In this document: piece after piece, positions 22,961 to 35,167 of the stretch
Layout: each line of letters starts with the position of its first letter
Position numbering within the stretch: position 1 is the stretch's first letter
Assembly: GCA_963971225.1 (NCBI GenBank)
Contig: OZ020269.1
Span: 88,702,783 to 88,766,782 of the forward strand
Source: Melieria omissa
Lineage: Eukaryota; Arthropoda; Insecta; Diptera; Ulidiidae
Length of the DNA: 64,000 bases
Reading direction: 5' to 3'
Position numbers and translations under genes: made by a program
Notes under the pieces: generated by a model
Seen by the model: the letters and a program-made list of their open reading frames with translations, nothing else
Told to the model about the DNA's origin: nothing
The model's database searches: none

Positions 22961-24240
22961 AAAAACCCAGTATATTCTTCTTTCCAAAAATTTTTGCTTA
23001 TATCCCTGTTGAGAACAGCAACGCTACACGTACCACTAAAACAGAAACAACAACAACAATAATAAAAAAATATTTCATGGGCCAATGCACTCTGCATGCA
23101 ATTTTGTGTACATTTTATTGCTGTACATTTTGCCGCCCTCTTCTTTCGCCGAGCACGCTCACTTGTTTCTTTTTTTTGGTAGTTGCACTTTGTTGTTGTT
23201 GCTTCTTATATATATTTTTTTGTCCAAAAATAGTGTGTGGACAGTTGTGCGCGCAGCAGTCTCGCAACTCGCGAGGGAGGAATCAAACAAAAAATTGCGG
23301 CACATTTTGCGCCATTTTGTGCGTGGCGCAAATGCTGCAACAAAAATAGCAACAACAACAATAAACAGCAAAACGCAAGTGAACACTATATAAAAATGCT
23401 ATGTAGCGGTGTGTGTGTGTGTGTGTGCGAATGCAGCGTTGCTGTACTTTTTCAGCAACTCTGCGCCCCAACTTGCGCCGCCGCCGCCATTAGCGTTGCG
23501 GCTTGTTTGGCCAATGTTGCCGCCTTCAATGTTTATTTTTAGCATTTTTCCGTTTTGGTTTTTGCCGCTTGCATTGTTGTTGTGGCAGTTGCAACTGCCA
23601 GCTAGCAATAATTTACATGCGCGCTTGAAAACTGCCTTTCAATTTTCGGCTTCTGGCTGCTTTTTTATTTTATTTTATATTTTTGTTTTTTCAATTTCTG
23701 TTGTCTTTTTTCGTGTTGCTCTTTTCGAATTTCTCATTCGGTTGCTTGGCAGAGTTTGGCTGCGTATGAAATTATCTACAATGTTTGCTATTGCTGCTGT
23801 TGTTGTTGTGTAAAAATGGCTGCAATGCATTGCTGTATTTGTTGTTATTGTTGCAAAAGTGCAATGACCCGGCAAAAGCCGCCAACGCCAAAATGTGCGG
23901 CGCGTCGTAATGTGCCACTTTCCACTCGACAGTGCGGTGGCTGTGTCTAACAGCAAAAATAATAACAACAACACCAATTAAACAACTACCAAAGAACAAC
24001 AACGAAAGCATAACGCGCGATATTTTTTTGAGTGTTTTAATTATTATTGGTGTTGTTGTAATTTTTGGACAGTTTTTTCTGTTAGCGCTTTTTGAGTTGA
24101 CGAAGATTTGGTTGTAGGTGCTTGAATGTTATGTTGTTGTTGTTTTTGTTGTGACTATTGCCATTGCGGAAGTTGTTGTTGTATGGGCCAACAGTGCTAG
24201 TTGGTTTTATTGTGGTTGTTATTGTTGTAAGACTGCGATT
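22961..24240. other. GC-richer island with GTT/AAC runs
   Basis: Contains GTTGTTGTTG runs, a GT microsatellite (23409-23427) and GCCGCCGCCATTAG at about 23478-23492 (GCCAT is the core of the Pho/YY1 site). Open frames on both strands overlap and have no domain. It resembles fly promoter or intronic regulatory DNA, but there is no direct evidence of a gene. Confidence 0.35.
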
Positions 24241-24400
24241 TAAACAAAAAATTTGTCCTCTCCAAATTTTTTTTAGTTATCCCAATTTGGTGTCTAGAAA
24301 TTTGCTAATTTGGTAAAACGAAATTTGAAAATTAATGACCAGAGGACAATTTTTAGGTGAAATAAGAAAACTAGGACTAAATATTGAAATTATTTGAAAT

Positions 24401-24740
24401 GCAAAGGAAAAGCATTTACGAATATGTCCTTGTTCAGTCCTTGTTGCCCCTTAAAAAGTTTTCTCACGGTAGTTATTTTCAAATTAGATCAAATAAATAC
24501 ATAATTTAAATAAATAATTAAAACAATTGATTCAAATTTAATCAATAATTTAATTTGATTTTAATTAATTGAATTAAAAAATACAAAGGGAGAGCATTTT
24601 CAAAAATGTCCTTGTTCAGCCCTCGTTGCCACTTAAAAAGTTTTCTCACCGTAGTTATTTTCAAATTAGATCAAATAAATAATTTAAATAAATAATTAAA
24701 ATAATTGAATAAAATTTAATCAATAATTTTATATAATCAA
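24401..24740. repeat. Tandem duplication, ~181-bp period, two copies
   Basis: Copy 1 starts at 24401 (GCAAAGGAAAAGCATTTACG) and copy 2 at about 24582 (ACAAAGGGAGAGCATTTTC). Both continue with TGTCCTTGTTCAG, TTAAAAAGTTTTCTCAC and GTAGTTATTTTCAAATTAGA. Non-coding. Confidence 0.85.
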
Positions 24741-24772
24741 TTATTAAAAATTAATCAAATAATTGAATCTTC

Positions 24773-24966
24773 TTTAATTTGAATCCTTCACAAAGTCTGA
24801 GAACGACTTAGCCTAAAGTAATCTTTGTAAAAAGGAATAAAGAAAACTTGCTCAAGAAACATTTCCGTTTTTAATTTGAATCCTTCACAAAGTCTAAGAA
24901 CGATTTAACCTAAAGTAATATTTGTAAAAATGAATAAAAAAAAATTTGCTCAAGAAACATTTCCTT
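24773..24966. repeat. Tandem duplication, 97-bp period, two copies
   Basis: TTTAATTTGAATCCTTCACA starts at 24773 and again at 24870. Each copy runs through AAAGTAAT and ends GCTCAAGAAACATTTCC. The copies differ by a few substitutions. Confidence 0.85.
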
Positions 24967-24999
24967 TCGAAAGTTGCTACTTAGTCCCAACTTGACTAA

Positions 25000-25630
25000 C
25001 AAATATGCAAATTTTCCATACAAATTCAACTCAAAGGCAAATCTATCTTCATCACACGTACTTTTTGTTTGCCTTCGTGTGCCTTAATTTTTTGCACACT
25101 GCTCGCCGTTTCTTCTATCGGCTGCCGCTGCAGTCCACTTTGCACCTACTGCGAATTGCATTAGCGCCTTTATGCCACCTTTTTGCTTGCCGACTCTTAA
25201 CTGCCTCTGTCTCCTTCGCAGTTTTCGGCAATTCTTGCCACATGCGGCTCGAACAAAGGCCAAAGGACTAACAAAGCCTTTCAATGGACTTTGTTTTTTT
25301 TTTGGGTGCCGTAATAAACATGACAACAACAAAAGGCATCATTGCCGCGCCACTCATTAAAAGGCCAACAACAACAAAAATTAAGAATAGGAACACACAC
25401 ACACAAACACAACACAGCCGGAACACCGAAAGGGAAATGAAAAGGAAAGGGTCAAACGGCATGGGACGTGTCAAAATAAACGCAGCAGGTATTTGAGGCT
25501 TTGAAAAGCATGTTGTTTCTAGCATTATTTGTTAAGACATCTTTTTTTGTTGGCAAATTTGTATTTTTTTTGGTAAATACTTGTAGATATCAATTCTGCT
25601 ACGAACCGTTCACAAGTCAGAAGTTTTCTT
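25000..25630. other. GC-richer non-coding DNA
   Basis: A compositional island at about 25060-25500 with GCCGCTGCAG, AACAACAAC and CACACACACA tracts. Open frames on both strands are domain-free. No gene is supported. Confidence 0.4.
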
Positions 25631-25803
25631 TTAACACTAAAAAGACTGCAAGTTTTTCTAATTTTTCACAAAATAAATTTTTAGAAAATAGAAAATTTTT
25701 TCACGATAAAAAATAAAAGTCACCAAAGCAAAAGTTGATAGAAAATACAGATATTTAAAATGAAAACTGGTCAAAATTACCGCAATGGTCTTTCTAGTGT
25801 TAA
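25631..25803 (+). mobile_element. piggyBac-like MITE family C, copy 1 (short form)
   Basis: TTAA at 25631-25634 and 25800-25803 bound a 165-bp segment. Its ends are CACTAAAAAGACTGCAAG and, inverted, CACTAGAAAGACCATTGCGG. TTAA duplications with CNCTAGAAAGA-type ends are the signature of piggyBac elements. The interior (ATAAAAGTCACCAAAGCAAA, AAAATGAAAACTGGTCAAAA) is shared with copies at 39.1, 42.7 and 59.9 kb. No transposase. Confidence 0.85.
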
Positions 25804-25846
25804 AGCCTGGACTGCAATCTCAAAGAAAATTCAATTTGGTTTGCTA

Positions 25847-26004
25847 CAGTGGAGCACCCACAATTTAATTTTTTGGGGGAGTGGTTCTGTATGAGGGGGA
25901 GGGGTTTGCGTACAACTTTTGAGCAAAATTCCATTTGAAACCATATTTTGCACCAGCAATTTTTGCATTTGGGGTAGGTTTGAACCCCCAAAATCCCCCT
26001 GTGT
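25847..26004 (+). mobile_element. MITE family E, copy 3 (hAT-like)
   Basis: Starts CAGTGGAGCAC and carries the family E order: GGGTTTGCGTACAACTTTTG, AGCAAAATTCCATTTG, AAACCATATTTTGCACC, AGCAATTTTTGCATTTGGGG, TTTGAACCCCCAAAATCCCC. The last ~10 bp of the right end are missing or diverged, and no duplication of GTTTGCTA is found on the right. Confidence 0.7.
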
Positions 26005-26166
26005 AGTGTAGTAAAGTATATAATATATGCAGTATAGTGAATATAATGTACTTAGTATATAAATATATGACAATTTATTGGCCGGAAGATTGGAAAAACT
26101 TTGTTCGCCCATTGGTTCGTATTTTGTTGAAAATCCATTTGCAAGGGACGTCACTAAGGCTCCAAT

Positions 26167-26309
26167 CAGTGGCGCATAAAAGATTTCATTTTGGGGGGTG
26201 ACTTTGCATACAACATATGAGCTCAATTCCATTTGAAACCATATTTAGCACCAGCTAAATGTATTTGCGGGGGTTTGAGCCCCTCAACTTCCCCTAATAT
26301 GCGCCACTG
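26167..26309 (+). mobile_element. MITE family E, copy 4 (hAT-like)
   Basis: Has a perfect 12-bp terminal inverted repeat CAGTGGCGCATA. The flanking 8-mers are GCTCCAAT and GCCCCATT (6/8). The interior shares GATTTCATTTTGGGGGG, GAGCTCAATTCCATTTG and AAACCATATTTAGCACCAGC with the other copies. This copy best defines the family termini. Confidence 0.8.
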
Positions 26310-26595
26310 GCCCCATTTAAACATTAATATGTAATATTAACCCTTACATATTGGTCCTGAAATGCTTAAGGACACAGATTTTAATGCCAAAAGCATATGT
26401 TGTGTAGTTTAATTAAAACTCTAATAATTTCAATATGGATGCTTCAAAAACTTTAAAGAAACCAGTACGGAAAAGTGTTATATCATTTTAGTGACTTACT
26501 CAAACATTCATTTTAGGGAAGGGGGTTTGAAACCATATTTGCCACCTAAAGTTTTTTTACAAACTGATATTTAAGATTGTTTAAATCTCCAAAAC

Positions 26596-26761
26596 CAGTG
26601 GCGGATTCGGAATCAAAACCAGTTGCGTTTGAACCCTCGAAATATTAGGATCGACTTTAAAGCTACATACAAATTAAAAGCATTTTTTTGGCATTTTATG
26701 AATATTATAAAATTAATTTTTAAAACTCCCCTCCCGAAATATTTTCCTGAATCCGCCCCTG
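26596..26761 (+). mobile_element. MITE family D, copy 2 (hAT-like)
   Basis: The ends are CAGTGGCGGATTC and GAATCCGCCCCTG, flanked by TCCAAAAC and TCCAAATC (7/8). The interior has CGAAATATTAGGATCGAC and CCCGAAATATTTTCC as in copy 1. Non-coding. Confidence 0.85.
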
Positions 26762-28006
26762 TCCAAATCCCAACCTTGCATACGTCACTGCTTTATTAGC
26801 ATAGCTTCTGGACCTTTAAATGGCTAAAATATGACTACAAATATGCCTTGAAATCAATCAAGAATAATTAAAAACTGCAACATTATTATTTAACCCTCTC
26901 ACAATCGCTGGGCATCATTGATTTTTTGGAAATTTAATACAAACTTCATATGGACTTATGTAACCCCATAACCGCTCTAACTATTAGTTTGTTTTACAAA
27001 TGCTTTTTCTTTCTTTCTTAAACAACCATGTATGTCATCAATCATCCATCTACCTCTTCCACTCTTAAAACGTTGTATGATTGTATGATTTTTTCACAGA
27101 CACTTTTTTGGTTTGTCACTTTCCTCTTCCTGACCCTATGACTCACTTCGCAGCTAATGTTATTTTGCATATCAATAATTATCCTTTAACTTACAGAACA
27201 CAGAAGGTCCTTTGACAACTGTTTGTCTATTTTCCTATGAAAGTGTTTCGACTGTCCTAACCGATTTCGTTGCCTGTATTTGGTGTCGATTAACCCTTCA
27301 CTTCCAGTAGAAATTGCATTCAAATGTATCTCCCCTCCAATCATCCGTTTTACATTTTTACTGATACTAAAGCATTTCAAGGTTAAGGGTAATTTTTATT
27401 CGCTAATGTATGGAAATCAAGCAACAGCTCGGCAGGACATTTCATTTGTAGGTAGATGACGATTTCAGTTACGTTTAATTGTGGCAATTAATTTCAATCA
27501 TTTCGATTGTTAGTGTTGTGATGGCCTGTTGGGAATTAACATCTTTTAAAGATTTTAAAATTGATGCGATGCACAAATAATATTTCATGCAATTTGAAAA
27601 ACGTTAACTAAAATTGAGTTGAATTGATTTGGTTTTATATTCATGTGGAAGGATTTATTTATAACACTAAACTTTTGCTTGGGCTCTGGATAGCATGAAA
27701 TCAGCTACATTGTCCAAGGTCAGTTACAATCCAGAATTAACTTTTCACAGCCTCTAGTTTCATATAAGTAGAGACATAAGTTTCACATTATTGAAAACTC
27801 TCCAAAAAGTGCCCAACAAACTGTCAAAAATTTCGAAAACAGTACTTCAAGCTGGCATATGGAAATGATTGAATTCAATGATGCAGGGGGCGTGTAGGGG
27901 TATGAATAATCAATGAGTATGAATGAATAATGTTGAGTGAGTAATTATGTGAGTCAAATGTATGTAAATGTTTTGTATGAGTGAAGCAATGCATTTCGAT
28001 ACTCAC
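26762..28006. other. Non-coding DNA left of the candidate exon
   Basis: Unique AT-rich sequence. TTAACCCT motifs occur near 26892 and 27292. If the exon at 28007-28082 is real and lies on the minus strand, this is the start of its downstream intron. No other exon-like segment was found. Confidence 0.45.
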
Positions 28007-28082
28007 TTATTTCCAGTTCAGCCCTTCGCAGCAGCACACTTTGGGCCATCGTTGCGGGCGAATATTCAGTCACACTTGCCAT
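28007..28082 (-). CDS. Candidate first coding exon of an unidentified host gene (partial)
   Basis: On the minus strand an ATG at 28082-28080 opens a 76-base frame beginning MASVTEYSPATMAQSVL. It runs for 25 codons plus one base to a 5' splice site (ATAA then GTGAGT at 28006-28001). The segment is much richer in G+C than its AT-rich flanks and stops being so exactly at the ATG and at the donor, which is what a conserved coding exon looks like. I do not recognise the protein. The rest of the gene would lie at lower coordinates, outside or far off. The same bases on the plus strand also follow a possible acceptor (TTATTTCCAG) and are open in one frame, so orientation is not certain. The start context (AATCATGG) is only fair. 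Confidence 0.45.
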
Positions 28083-29029
28083 GATTAATTTTTTGTTTTT
28101 AATAAATTTTTCAATTTACTTCTCAGATTAGTGAGTGACTTAATTAATGTTTTCATAAATTGCATCAAATCTATTTTCACCAATAATCAATGACAATTTG
28201 CATTTTCTTATTGTTTGTTTCTTTTTTACTATTTTTGGCATTGAACATTTTCGTTGTACACTTGTGAGCAAAATAATTTTAAGGATGTAAATACACACAG
28301 ATTAACTAATTTTTGGGTCATTCTTTCATAACAAATGTTAATATTCTTGAAATCCATTTCCGGTATTTAAAAGTCTTTTGCAATTGAAAATAATTGCATT
28401 TGCCAAATTTGTAAAAATTTGTGGCATTATTGCTATATTATTAGCTTTCTGGTTAAAAGTTTCATAGTTTTAATTAAAATTGTTAATTTAATATGATTTT
28501 TTTAATGTATTGTCTTGTAACATTTTCGTTGTGCAGGCACTGCAAAGAATTTTATAAAAATTAATGAAATTTTTTGTAATATTTTTATGAATTTTTGAAC
28601 TTTTTTTGAATTAAATTGAATTTTTTTTTAATTTTATTGAATTTTGTACATTTTTATTAATTTATTTTTTATATTTTAAATAGTTTTCAGCGTTAATGCC
28701 TCTTGTTTTGCATTTTCCCACATCTAAGTTTGTTAAAAATATTTTTTAATTAACTGCATAAATCTGTATTTTTTGTTACATATTGATTGATTGAATTTTG
28801 TTTATTTTTTTAATTATAATTTTTCCAATTTTTTAAATACATAGTTTTTTATTGTCAATGCCCATTGTTTTGAATTTGATTTTTGAATTTGATTTCGATT
28901 TGCGCATACATAAATTTTTTAAAACAATTTTTTTAGTAGCTGCAAAATTATTTTGTAAAGTATTTTTTGTTATATTTGATTTTCTTAAGTTCTGCCAAAC
29001 TTTCGGTTTTGAATTTTTATAAAAAAATA
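28083..29029. other. T-rich non-coding DNA
   Basis: Low-complexity T-rich sequence between the candidate exon and the (TTTTA)n array. If the exon is a first coding exon, the adjoining part would be 5'UTR or intron. No other feature is seen. Confidence 0.5.
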
Positions 29030-29498
29030 TATATATTTTATTTTATTTTAATTTATTGTATTTTATTTTATTTTTTTATTTTATTTTATTTTATTTTATT
29101 TTATTTTATTTTATTTTATTTTTTATTTTACTTTATTTCATTTTATTTTACTTTAATTTATTTTAGTTTATTTTATTTCATTTCATTTTATTTTATTTTA
29201 TTTTATTTTATTTTATTTTATTTTATTTTATTTTATTTTGTTTTATTTTATTTTGTTTTATTTTATTTTATTTTATTTTATTTTATTTTATTTTATTTTA
29301 TTTTTTATTTTACTTTATTTCATTTTATTTTATTTTATTTTATTTTATTTTATTTTATTTTATTTTATTTTATTTTATTTTATTTTATTTTATTTTATTT
29401 TATTTTATTTTATTTTATTTTATTTTATTTTATTTTATTTTATTTTATTTTATTTTATTTTATTTTATTTTATTTTATTTTATTTTATTTTATTTTAA
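29030..29498. repeat. (TTTTA)n pentanucleotide array
   Basis: Nearly 470 bp of TTTTA units. The left part (29030-29310) has TTTTG, CTTTA and TTTCA variants and the right part (29325-29498) is nearly perfect. It is the reverse complement of the array at 10923-11422. The long open frame across it (FILFY repeats) is an artefact of a stop-free repeat. Confidence 0.95.
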
Positions 29499-30400
29499 CG
29501 AATTATGTATTTTATTTCTAAAATGTTGATTTTGTTGTGTTCTTTTGTTTAATTTTTTTTGTTTTTCATTTTATTTATTAATTATTTTTATATATTTTTG
29601 TTAGTTTTAGTAACTTTTTAGTTACTTTATTTTATTAATTTTTATTTATTTCTTTTCACTCAAAAATTGTTTGGTTTTCGTAAATATTAGTTTTAGTTTT
29701 AATTTCTAATGAATTATGTAACAATTTGTATCAAAAGTTTCGATTTTTTTGTTTTAATTTTGTTTCTTTTTACTTTATGAATTAATTATTTTTTTAATAT
29801 ATCTTTTTTTTGTTACTTTAATTGATTTATTTTTATTTAATTTCTTTTCACTCAAAAATTGTTAGCTTTTTGTAAATATAAGTTTTTGTTTTTATTTTTG
29901 TTTTTTTTATTTATTTTTTTATTAATTTTTATTAATTTAATTTTTCACTCAACAGTTTTTTCCATTTTGTAAATATGAGTCACTCGCTTGAAACAGAGCA
30001 GCAGAGAACTAGAAAAAAATTAACTCTTATCACTGCAACGCGTTCTTCACACAAGAATCAAAACTCAGCGTTAATAATGGTAGCCATGTGCCGATTTTTC
30101 TATGATTCCTCACTTAATTGTTTTTACTTCATTCAACTCAATTTTTTCAACAATAATTTTTATTTTATTTTAATAATAATTCTATTTATAATTAATAATT
30201 TCATAATTTTTTTAACTCCTACGCTTCTTCACTGCCATTTTGTTCAATTTTTGTGCCGGCGCTGTGCGCTTTTGTGGCATTTCCGTGCCACGTTTTTTAC
30301 TCGACTTGTGTCTTTTACAACGACAGCCAATAGTGACAAAAATCAGCTAAAATAACAACAACAAAATTTGCAATACTTTGCTTAGCTTTTTTCGTCTTCA
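29499..30400. other. T-rich non-coding DNA
   Basis: Long T-rich stretch with a weak internal repetition (TTTCACTCAAAAATTGTT near 29656 and 29846, and a weaker version near 29945). No gene is supported. Confidence 0.5.
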
Positions 30401-31480
30401 GCACCTTTCTTTGGTTTCTGACTTTTGCCAGTTCTGCTTTTCTGCTTTCTTCTTTCTCCTTCTTGCCGCCTTATTTCCAATCTCTTCTATTTGTGCTCTC
30501 ACTCTTTCGTCAGCAATCTTTCACTGTTTCTTTTGTTCTTTGACATTTTTTCACTGACTTGTTTTGCATTCGATTTGTCTCACTTTTGCTTTGGCAAAAT
30601 TTTAACTGCTTTGCAATTGGTGGCAGTTTAAAAAATAATATTTTTATTTTTTTTAAAACACATTTAAACGACACAAAATGTTTGAAATTTATTTGAATTT
30701 TTTCGATTTTTCCGCAAAAATGCCGAGATCGAGTACGCGCCGTGCGCCGTTCAACATTGCCGCGCCGCTCGTTGCCGTTTCGTTTCGTCAGCTCCACAGC
30801 GGCAGACTTTGCCGCTGTACAAAAAAGTTTTTTCGGTGCTTTTTTACATACATAATATGTGCACACACACACACACATATACATATGTATACATACATAT
30901 GCGTCCTCCTCGGCCCCATGCATCATTATCACTTCAGATGTCTGCCTTGTAGTCCATGGCCCTTCTGTCCGTCCGGCGACCATAAATGTTGGAACGAATT
31001 GCGAAAGATCGCAAAAACCATATACGATTTGTTGTTGTAAGTGTGTGACGATAATCTCGCGCAGCGCAGGCAGCTGTTACAAAATAGCAGCCACAAAACA
31101 CAACAACAACAATAACAACTAAAGCAACAAGAACCAGAATACTTACAGCAGCAAAACAACGCAACGCTGTAAGCTTTTTTAGCTTCAAATGAGTAAAAAA
31201 GCAACAAAAACCAAAAAATCGAGTGTTTGTGTTGTAACGCAATGATCGACTGAGGAGGAAAAAGGGCAACGGTGGGGTGTGGTGGCGAGCTTAGAAGAGA
31301 TGAAGCTTAGAAGCGGCAAACGTGCAAACTTTACAAAAACAACTAAAACAAAAAGAAGCAAGAAAAAAGAGTGGCAGACAAGTCGGAGAATCGAAAGAAT
31401 TGTATAAAAAAAAATTGGCAGCAGTTCCAGGAAACAACAGCATAACAACAACAACAACAATAAGAAGTGAGAGACAGAAT
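30401..31480. other. GC-richer island, possible promoter or 5'UTR
   Basis: Around 30715-30810 the sequence is rich in CG dinucleotides (GCCGAGATCGAGTACGCGCC). It is followed by an AC microsatellite (30859-30877) and, at 31080-31170, AACAACAAC-rich sequence of the kind found in fly 5'UTRs. No start codon with a domain-bearing frame follows. Function is not shown. Confidence 0.3.
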
Positions 31481-34400
31481 TTTAATTAAATGCGTAACAT
31501 GTTTTTTTTTATTACAAAAGTAATATTTACACACAAAAAATATTTCCGCATTTTGCAGCGACCTCACATTTCGGCCCACACGCGAATTATTCAATTTTGA
31601 AATTAATTTTTAAGCTTTTTACAAATTTCATACATTCTTTATGATAAGGAAATCACTCTAAAGAAATGAAATTGAAATTAAAATTGAAAATTAGTAAAAA
31701 TTATTTGGTGGCACTTTTCAAATTTAAATTATTTGCTTTCGACTCAACGATCTCAACTGATTGTTGCAACGGCATTCAAACCAAAATGGCGTATTTTCAT
31801 AATTCTTATATTTAATGCTAAATTCAGATTGAAAAAATATATTAATTTTATTTTTTTATTATTTTTATATTTTTTTTAATTTTAATTTTTCGATTTTAAA
31901 ACCTTTTTGTGGAATTTGAAATTTTTGCAGACGCTCCTGGGACATAACCACATTTCGTACAAAAGCACTGATAAGCCAACAATAAAGTATTCAAATAACA
32001 GCAGCTCGCACTAAACTATGTAAAAATATAGAAAAACAACAACAAATGACAATAAATCTACGAAAAAAAACCAAAGCTCCGAATAGTTTTTACGCCGCTT
32101 TGGCGCTTACATGGAGCCCTTCAAACGGCTGTTGTTGTTATTGTTATTGTTGTAACGTCTATATAATAGACTGCTGGCTGTTTTTATATTTGTTGTTGTT
32201 GTTTTTTGCCACTATTTTGATTAGATTTGATTAGACGCTTTGTGCTGGTGTGCGAAAAAAGCACACACAACAACTATGTACAACAACAAAACAAGTATTA
32301 CACAAAACAAACAACAAAAACAACTCGTTGATCTTGTGTATGTATTGTAATGTGTGTGTGTGTGTGGTTGCTGCAAAGTTCTGTATAAATTTTCTATAGA
32401 GTTGTAACGTTTGTTGTCTGTATTGCTTTTGTTGTTGTTATTGTTGTTGCACGACGTTAAGGTCAATTCATTACACAATTTCTGCCGCACTAACAACTAC
32501 AAAAACAACAATAAAATATAGCACTGGAAAAGTGAGCAAAAACAAATTCTTTTTTTTCCTTCACAAAATAACCTAGAAAATTACAACAACTAGCCCAACA
32601 ACAAAAACATTATTACAATATTAGTAAAACAATAACAACAACAACAAAAAATAGCAATAGAAAAGCCCTTTTAGTTTAGTTTTGTTTATGGTTTTATGAC
32701 TTTTTTTGGTTGTGAATTTTGTTTTGCTATTGGAAATTTGTTTTTGTAATATTTATGATTAATATTTTTTATTGGTGTGCAGTTATTTTGCGCTTAAAAT
32801 TGTTGTATTTGTCAATCTAGTTGCTATACAGCAAAGTGACGAACAAGTATTGAGACAAATTTTTGTAATTTGTTTACAGTAAAAATTTATAAAAACAACA
32901 ACAACAACACCACCAGCCCATATTGAGGAAACTATTTAGTGCTTTGGCAGTTGGATATTTGTTTTTGTTTTTTATTGGTTTTTTTTGTTGTAATTATTGT
33001 TGTTCGATTTTTGCGCTGGCACACTTTTGTACGTTGCGACGCATTGTTGTAAATTTCTGTCTATTTGTCTGACCGACTGTCTGTCTGTCGGTATGTGGTG
33101 TGTGTGTGTTGTATGTGTTTTTGTTGTTTACGCGATAGTGCGGAAGGTCGCATAATTTACCGAAAACAAAAATTTCATGTAAACAACAACAACAACAGCA
33201 CTAAAGCGCCGAAAAAAAATATACATATGTGTTTCAAGGTTTTGTGTAAAATATACGAGAGCGTATGTGTGTGTGTATGTGTGTCAAAATGAAATTAATA
33301 GCAAGCAAAAATTGAGCATAGAACAGTAAACACATAAATTTGTATGTATGAACCGGGCGAGACTGCTGAAAAATCGGCAATGGCATTTCTCACGTTCGCC
33401 CTCCTCGCAATAAAAACAAAAAAAAACACATAAATAAATAAAATAAAAAACAAATTGATTATGTATGCCCAAGTGGCTCGACCTAATTGGAAGTAAAAAT
33501 GTTATTTAATGTTTTTATATAAGAAATACTTGCAGCATACTCAGAGCATTATTTATTGCAAAATTTTTTATTTTTCTGTAATTTTTATTTTAATAATTTA
33601 TAATTATTAATAATAAAACAAGAAAAATATATAATTTATATTATTATAATTTTATTACTTTTTATATAAATACAGGAAATTGTTTACAAAATATTAATTT
33701 ATTTTCAAATTAATTTTAGAATTTAAATTTTTATCACAAATTTTAGTTTTTATACATTAAATTTAATTTAAAAAATTTTCAATTTATTTTCTTTTTTGGT
33801 ATTTCTTACTTCTTCTTCTTCTTATAATACCTAATAATGTTTATATATATTTCAAAATTGTCTAAAATGACAATATTTGATGAGTTTTATCAATTCGATT
33901 TAGCATTTAAGTAGTTTTCTTTTTAATTTATGAGCTGTTTTAACTTTTATTCAAGGTTTATATTTTGAATTTGTACTTATGGTATTTATGTATAGTTTAA
34001 AAGCTCTCAGTCGAATTTCTTACGATTTTTTTTAATATCTTGAACAATTTTTTAAATACATTTTTATGCCATTCAAATTTCAGTAGATGAAATTGTTCTT
34101 ATTCCAACATTTTAAAGGAGTTTCAATCAGTAAAACAGTGCAGTCGATTTGTTGATTATACTTAGATTATTTTCCTCTGACTTGAGTTCCTCCATTCATT
34201 TCAAATTTTGTTTATCAAGTAGTGTGAGTAGTCTGTAAAGAAAATAAAAAAATTAGAGTTAATTAGCTACTAAGGTAATGAAAGAGCCAGAATTTTAATG
34301 AATATTCTTAAAGCCTGCAAAAACAAAATTACAAAATTAATATTTATAGTTAAAAAAAAAATGTTCTACTGAGCTATTGAGATGTGATAATGAAGTATCC

Positions 34401-34507
34401 AAATGCATAATATGGAATCATTCAAGTGGGTCTTCACTTTTCACTGGATAGTATTTCATTCAGTTCATTCATTGGGTAGAATAATTTGAAAACAAAAAGT
34501 TGTATCC
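31481..34507. other. Non-coding DNA with AAC/GTT runs, then AT-rich
   Basis: 32030-33300 contains many AACAACAAC and GTTGTTGTT runs and short GT microsatellites (32349-32366). 33500-34500 is AT-rich. The small open frames are repeat-derived. No gene or element boundary was identified. Confidence 0.5.
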
Positions 34508-34974
34508 CGGTGTTGTCAGATCAGAAGACTTTCTTCTAGATTTAGGAGATTTATGGCCTTTTCGTAGAATTTTAAATAGGAAGAATTGTTGAGGAAAAAG
34601 TGTAGGAGATTTTGATTGTGATACATTTGAAATCATTAGTAGTACTGAAGCCTTGAATATTGAAAACTAAAGTGTCTAATTTAGTTTGATTCAGTTTTAT
34701 ATTTCAAAGTGTACAATTTATGCAATGAATGATTGAATTTCCCACCGATCTATTTTTTTATATTTTTTTGTTGGTGTTAAGTTGTTAAGCTAATGCTGAA
34801 TGAATAAATAGGCTGCAATAAAAAAAAACTAAATATATTAAAATTTTTCTTTTGTAGAAGTTTAGTTTATAAGTAAACATGACAAACTTGTAAAAAACAT
34901 TTTTAAAATTTTTGAGATAAGATATAAGCTTTTTATATTTAGGAAAAAGTCATTTCAGGTATCTGGCAACACTC
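34508..34974 (+). mobile_element. Inverted-repeat element family F, copy 1 (hAT-like)
   Basis: Left end CGGTGTTGTCAGATCAGAAG and right end TATCTGGCAACACTC are imperfect inverted repeats of GTGTTGCCAGAT. The interior shares TTTAGGAGATT, GGAAGAATTGTT, ACTGAAGCCTTGAATATTGA and TTTATGCAATGAATGA with the copies at 53.0 and 62.2 kb. No matching 8-bp flanks were found for this copy. Non-coding. Confidence 0.7.
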
Positions 34975-35167
34975 TACTGAAAATGCACTTATCTCTAGAA
35001 ACTGTAGCTTATCTCTATGGAAACTCCCTGGGAAGTTTACTCTTGTTTAATATTCATTTAAATCTTTTAGTACTTTGAGTTTAAATTTTTCGTAAAATTC
35101 TTTTCGCTTCCAAAATAAAATATTTCTTTTTTTACTGTATATAAGGTTAATAAAGTTTTTAATATAT

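Noticed and set aside
27292..27395. Possible TTAA element (TTAACCCTTCACTTCC ... AAGGTTAAGGG)
   Set aside because: The inverted match is limited to a few bases next to TTAA and could be chance.
28967..29521. 184-codon open frame rich in FILFY
   Set aside because: It is the translation of the (TTTTA)n array.
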